17,754 nucleotides of DNA from Candidatus Poribacteria bacterium (GTDB lineage: Bacteria; Poribacteria; WGA-4E; WGA-3G), in contig JAPPMR010000549.1 of NCBI GenBank assembly GCA_028818995.1, forward strand, positions 1 through 17,754, written 5' to 3'. Made by a program: the position numbers and the translations under genes. The notes under the pieces were generated by a model, which saw nothing but the letters and a program-made list of their open reading frames with translations, was not told the origin of the DNA and did not search any database. Positions 15,863-17,754 of the stretch are shown piece by piece (positions within the stretch are counted from its first letter, which is position 1; each line of letters starts with the position of its first letter).

Positions 15863-17203
15863 CTATTTCTTCTGATTTGAAAGAAGTTTAATCACCTCAA
15901 CTCTACCTTCCTTGACCTCAGTTTCATCCACTTTCATCTGTAAAAGTCCAACCACAAACTCCGTCAAACCCCAGTCGAGTTGTGCCGCACTTATAGGTAA
16001 AGAACCATCATTACTTCGGGCATTGATATCCGCGCCCTTCTCAAGAAGCAGTTTCACTGTTTCAACACGCCCCAGAAAAGCTGCACCATGCAACGCAGTA
16101 GAACCGTCTCTATGTTTATTATTGATATTTGCACCTTTTTCAAGGAGCAATTTTACCGCTTCTGTCTGTCCGCGTATAGCTGCCCATCCTAACGGAGGAA
16201 TCCCGAATTGTGGATCAAGCGCGTTCAAATCCGAACCATTCTTTAAAGCATTTTTGATAGCTGAAAGATCACCTTCCGCCGATGCTTTCCACAAGTTATG
16301 TGATTGTGAAGCATTTTTCATCTTTCCAGTGAGAAGTCTCACAACCTTTGCTCTACCCGCTTTAACTTCTGCTTCATTCACCTCGATTTGGAGAAATCCC
16401 AATATCCCCTCTGTGATACCCCAATCAAGTTGGGCACTATCTATGGCAGAACCGCCCTGATTATTTCGGACATTGACATCTACACCATGTTCCAAGAGCA
16501 ATTCCACCGCTTCTGCACGTCCAAGGAATGCCGCGGCGTGTAACGCTGTATTTCCATCTCTATTCCGCGTATTGATATCCGCCCCCTTCTCTAACAAGAA
16601 AGCCATAATCTCCGTGTGTCCCATCAGCGCAGCAGTAGATAACATCGGTTCTCCAAACTGCGGATTCCTTGCATTCACATCCATGCCATCGGTTATCGCC
16701 TGCTTAACCACTTTGAGGTCTCCGATGAACACGGCTTCCCATACGTCGTTTGCTACACCTTGCGGTTTTGAGCGGCGATCGACATTCAGCATCTCAGCAA
16801 TTTTGTCTCTGCCTGCTTCAACCTCCTTCTGTTCCAACTCAATATCAAACATCCCTGTCATGAATTTAAGCATGCCCCAGGGAATGTGCAAAGCACTTGC
16901 AGGAACACCACCGCCACGGTTCTTCGCGTTAACATCTGCGCCTTCTTTGATGAGAAGTTCAGCGAGTTCGGCGCGCCCTAAAGAAACTGCAATATGCAAG
17001 GGCGTTCCACCATCCTCCTGTCTCACGTTAACATCTGCGCCGAGTTGAAGAAGCAATTCGGCAGCCTTTGTGTGTCCCATCATAGTTGCCCATGACAAAG
17101 GAGATATATTTGTCTCTGGAGAAAGCGCATCAATATCCGCGCCTTCTGCAAGGTAACGCTTAATGCCCTCAAGGTCGCCAGTCCTCGCAGCACCCCACAA
17201 ATT
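15863..17203 (-). repeat. Three tandem ~450-bp coding super-repeats (ankyrin block plus linker)
   Basis: The protein repeats itself in three modules: 16748-17203, 16298-16747 and 15863-16297. Anchors are tryptophans at residues 154, 306 and 456 (NLWGAA, DVWEAV, NLWKAS), spaced 152 and 150, and at 260, 412 and 562 (PWG, DWG, DWG), with the same spacing. Each module holds about three ankyrin units and a linker with the pattern WG..LQ..V..EVK.GR..V..LL. Modules 2 and 3 resemble each other most. Confidence 0.8.
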
Positions 17204-17754
17204 GTCTTCCGGCAACTCAATAAACTGTTTCATAAACTTACCATCAAACCCGTCAGGGCCCATAACGATTGGCGGGTTCGGTCTTCTTTTCCAAATCGGC
17301 ATGCCATCAGAAATCTCAGCTAACACCTCACTTTTACGCTTACGAATAAAGTGACGAGTCCCATCTAACTTATCTGAAAAAGAGATGGTTTTTTCTCCAC
17401 CCCAACCTTCTTTTTCATGAAAAGTACGTTGTGCTGGAATCATGTGCGGTTCTATCATCACAGCAATTCTATCCAATTCGGCAAGCAGCGCATCTTCGTT
17501 CCAATGCTTTTCAAAAATATCCATCATCGTTTTCGCATAACGTTCCCTGCCTGCATCAAGTTGATAGAGTTTATGAGCAACTAAGCCTTGAGTCTTAACC
17601 GAAACTGGTGCCCCGGTATTTCTCCCCATATTCTTCATATCAAAATTAGAGAACAAAGCATCCGCACCCCACGGTAAAAAATGAAACTTATCTGTTTCTG
17701 GATTGAGATAGACAAAAAAGTTGTTATTGTTCCCAGAATACCCATCCCAGAAAC
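15863..17754 (-). CDS. CotH-kinase / ankyrin-repeat fusion protein (5' truncated by window edge)
   Basis: The frame stays open from the TAG at 15863-15865 to the right edge. The TTG at 17656 is not the real start: the 32 codons before it read FWDGYSGNNNNFFVYLNP, then KFHFLPWGADALF. That is the CotH-kinase signature (W-D-G-Y, N-N, PW-x-x-D). CotH proteins are atypical protein kinases of spore coats and surface structures. The CotH remainder (GLVAHKLYQLDAGRERYAKT, DGTRHFIRKRKSEV) continues to about residue 125 of the portion counted from 17656. From residue 152 to the end are ankyrin repeats (GADVNV, DGNTALHAAAFLGRAEAVELLLEHG). They lie in three super-repeats of about 150 residues, each ending in a linker like DWGITEGILGFLQ. 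In PWGAD, the first Asp of the usual PWDxD is Gly. It probably binds protein partners and may phosphorylate them; the signal peptide and N-terminal lobe lie outside the window. Confidence 0.88.
   Translation of the reverse strand, partial: FWDGYSGNNNNFFVYLNPETDKFHFLPWGADALFSNFDMKNMGRNTGAPVSVKTQGLVAHKLYQLDAGRERYAKTMMDIFEKHWNEDALLAELDRIAVMIEPHMIPAQRTFHEKEGWGGEKTISFSDKLDGTRHFIRKRKSEVLAEISDGMPIWKRRPNPPIVMGPDGFDGKFMKQFIELPEDNLWGAARTGDLEGIKRYLAEGADIDALSPETNISPLSWATMMGHTKAAELLLQLGADVNVRQEDGGTPLHIAVSLGRAELAELLIKEGADVNAKNRGGGVPASALHIPWGMLKFMTGMFDIELEQKEVEAGRDKIAEMLNVDRRSKPQGVANDVWEAVFIGDLKVVKQAITDGMDVNARNPQFGEPMLSTAALMGHTEIMAFLLEKGADINTRNRDGNTALHAAAFLGRAEAVELLLEHGVDVNVRNNQGGSAIDSAQLDWGITEGILGFLQIEVNEAEVKAGRAKVVRLLTGKMKNASQSHNLWKASAEGDLSAIKNALKNGSDLNALDPQFGIPPLGWAAIRGQTEAVKLLLEKGANINNKHRDGSTALHGAAFLGRVETVKLLLEKGADINARSNDGSLPISAAQLDWGLTEFVVGLLQMKVDETEVKEGRVEVIKLLSNQKK

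Noticed and set aside
15912..17048. Plus-strand frames of 182 and 191 codons opposite the ankyrin region
   Set aside because: The low-complexity serine/proline-rich translations mirror the repeated minus-strand coding pattern, so they are by-products of the repeats.
17654..17656. TTG as the start of a 597-residue ankyrin protein
   Set aside because: The frame stays open to the window edge and the extra codons carry the CotH motif, so the gene is longer and truncated by the edge.

Overview
The window looks like a piece of a bacterial genome of moderate GC with marked accessory content. My best guess is Candidatus Poribacteria or a related sponge-associated or marine lineage. The grounds are a very large secreted C25 (gingipain-type) peptidase with a FlgD/T9SS-like tail, a CotH-kinase/ankyrin fusion, an FGE-sulfatase-fold protein, NIPSNAP and RraA-like proteins, and short palindromic intergenic repeats built on GCGAGCTC, GGTGCGGTT and GGCGAGA cores. 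This taxonomic call is inference from gene content; no rRNA or other marker is present.

Layout. Positions 2-7371 (+) hold the 3' part of a pdxA-family dehydrogenase overlapping, through ATGA, a 2164-residue secreted cysteine peptidase. Positions 7372-7956 hold a NIPSNAP gene (-) with palindromic repeats on both sides. Positions 7957-9188 (-) carry purE followed by an RraA-like gene. Positions 9347-10023 (-) carry a HigBA-type toxin-antitoxin pair whose toxin gene is interrupted by a single in-frame TAG. An UlaG-like metallo-beta-lactamase-fold hydrolase (10062-10853, -) and an FGE-fold gene (11200-11991, +) diverge from a 346-bp region with a good sigma70-type promoter for each. Positions 12049-14437 (-) carry a YjhG-type sugar-acid dehydratase followed by a VanZ-like membrane protein. 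Positions 14541-15393 (-) carry two unrecognised small genes overlapping by 8 nt, apparently driven by a promoter bracketed by a perfect 10-bp inverted repeat. Positions 15589-17754 (-) carry a CotH-kinase/ankyrin fusion that runs off the right edge, followed 1 nt later by a 5'-truncated Uma2 fragment.

Functionally the window mixes housekeeping metabolism (purE) with probable sugar-acid catabolism (YjhG-type dehydratase, possibly the PdxA homologue, the RraA-like protein and the UlaG-like hydrolase) and accessory genes. Genes are grouped in short same-strand runs, not one pathway operon. The points most worth following are the two-gene unknown module with its operator-like promoter, the CotH-ankyrin fusion built from three ~150-residue super-repeats, the amber-split toxin next to an intact antitoxin, and the FGE-fold protein lacking the catalytic cysteine pair.

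I saw no tRNA, rRNA, CRISPR array, transposase or integrase.
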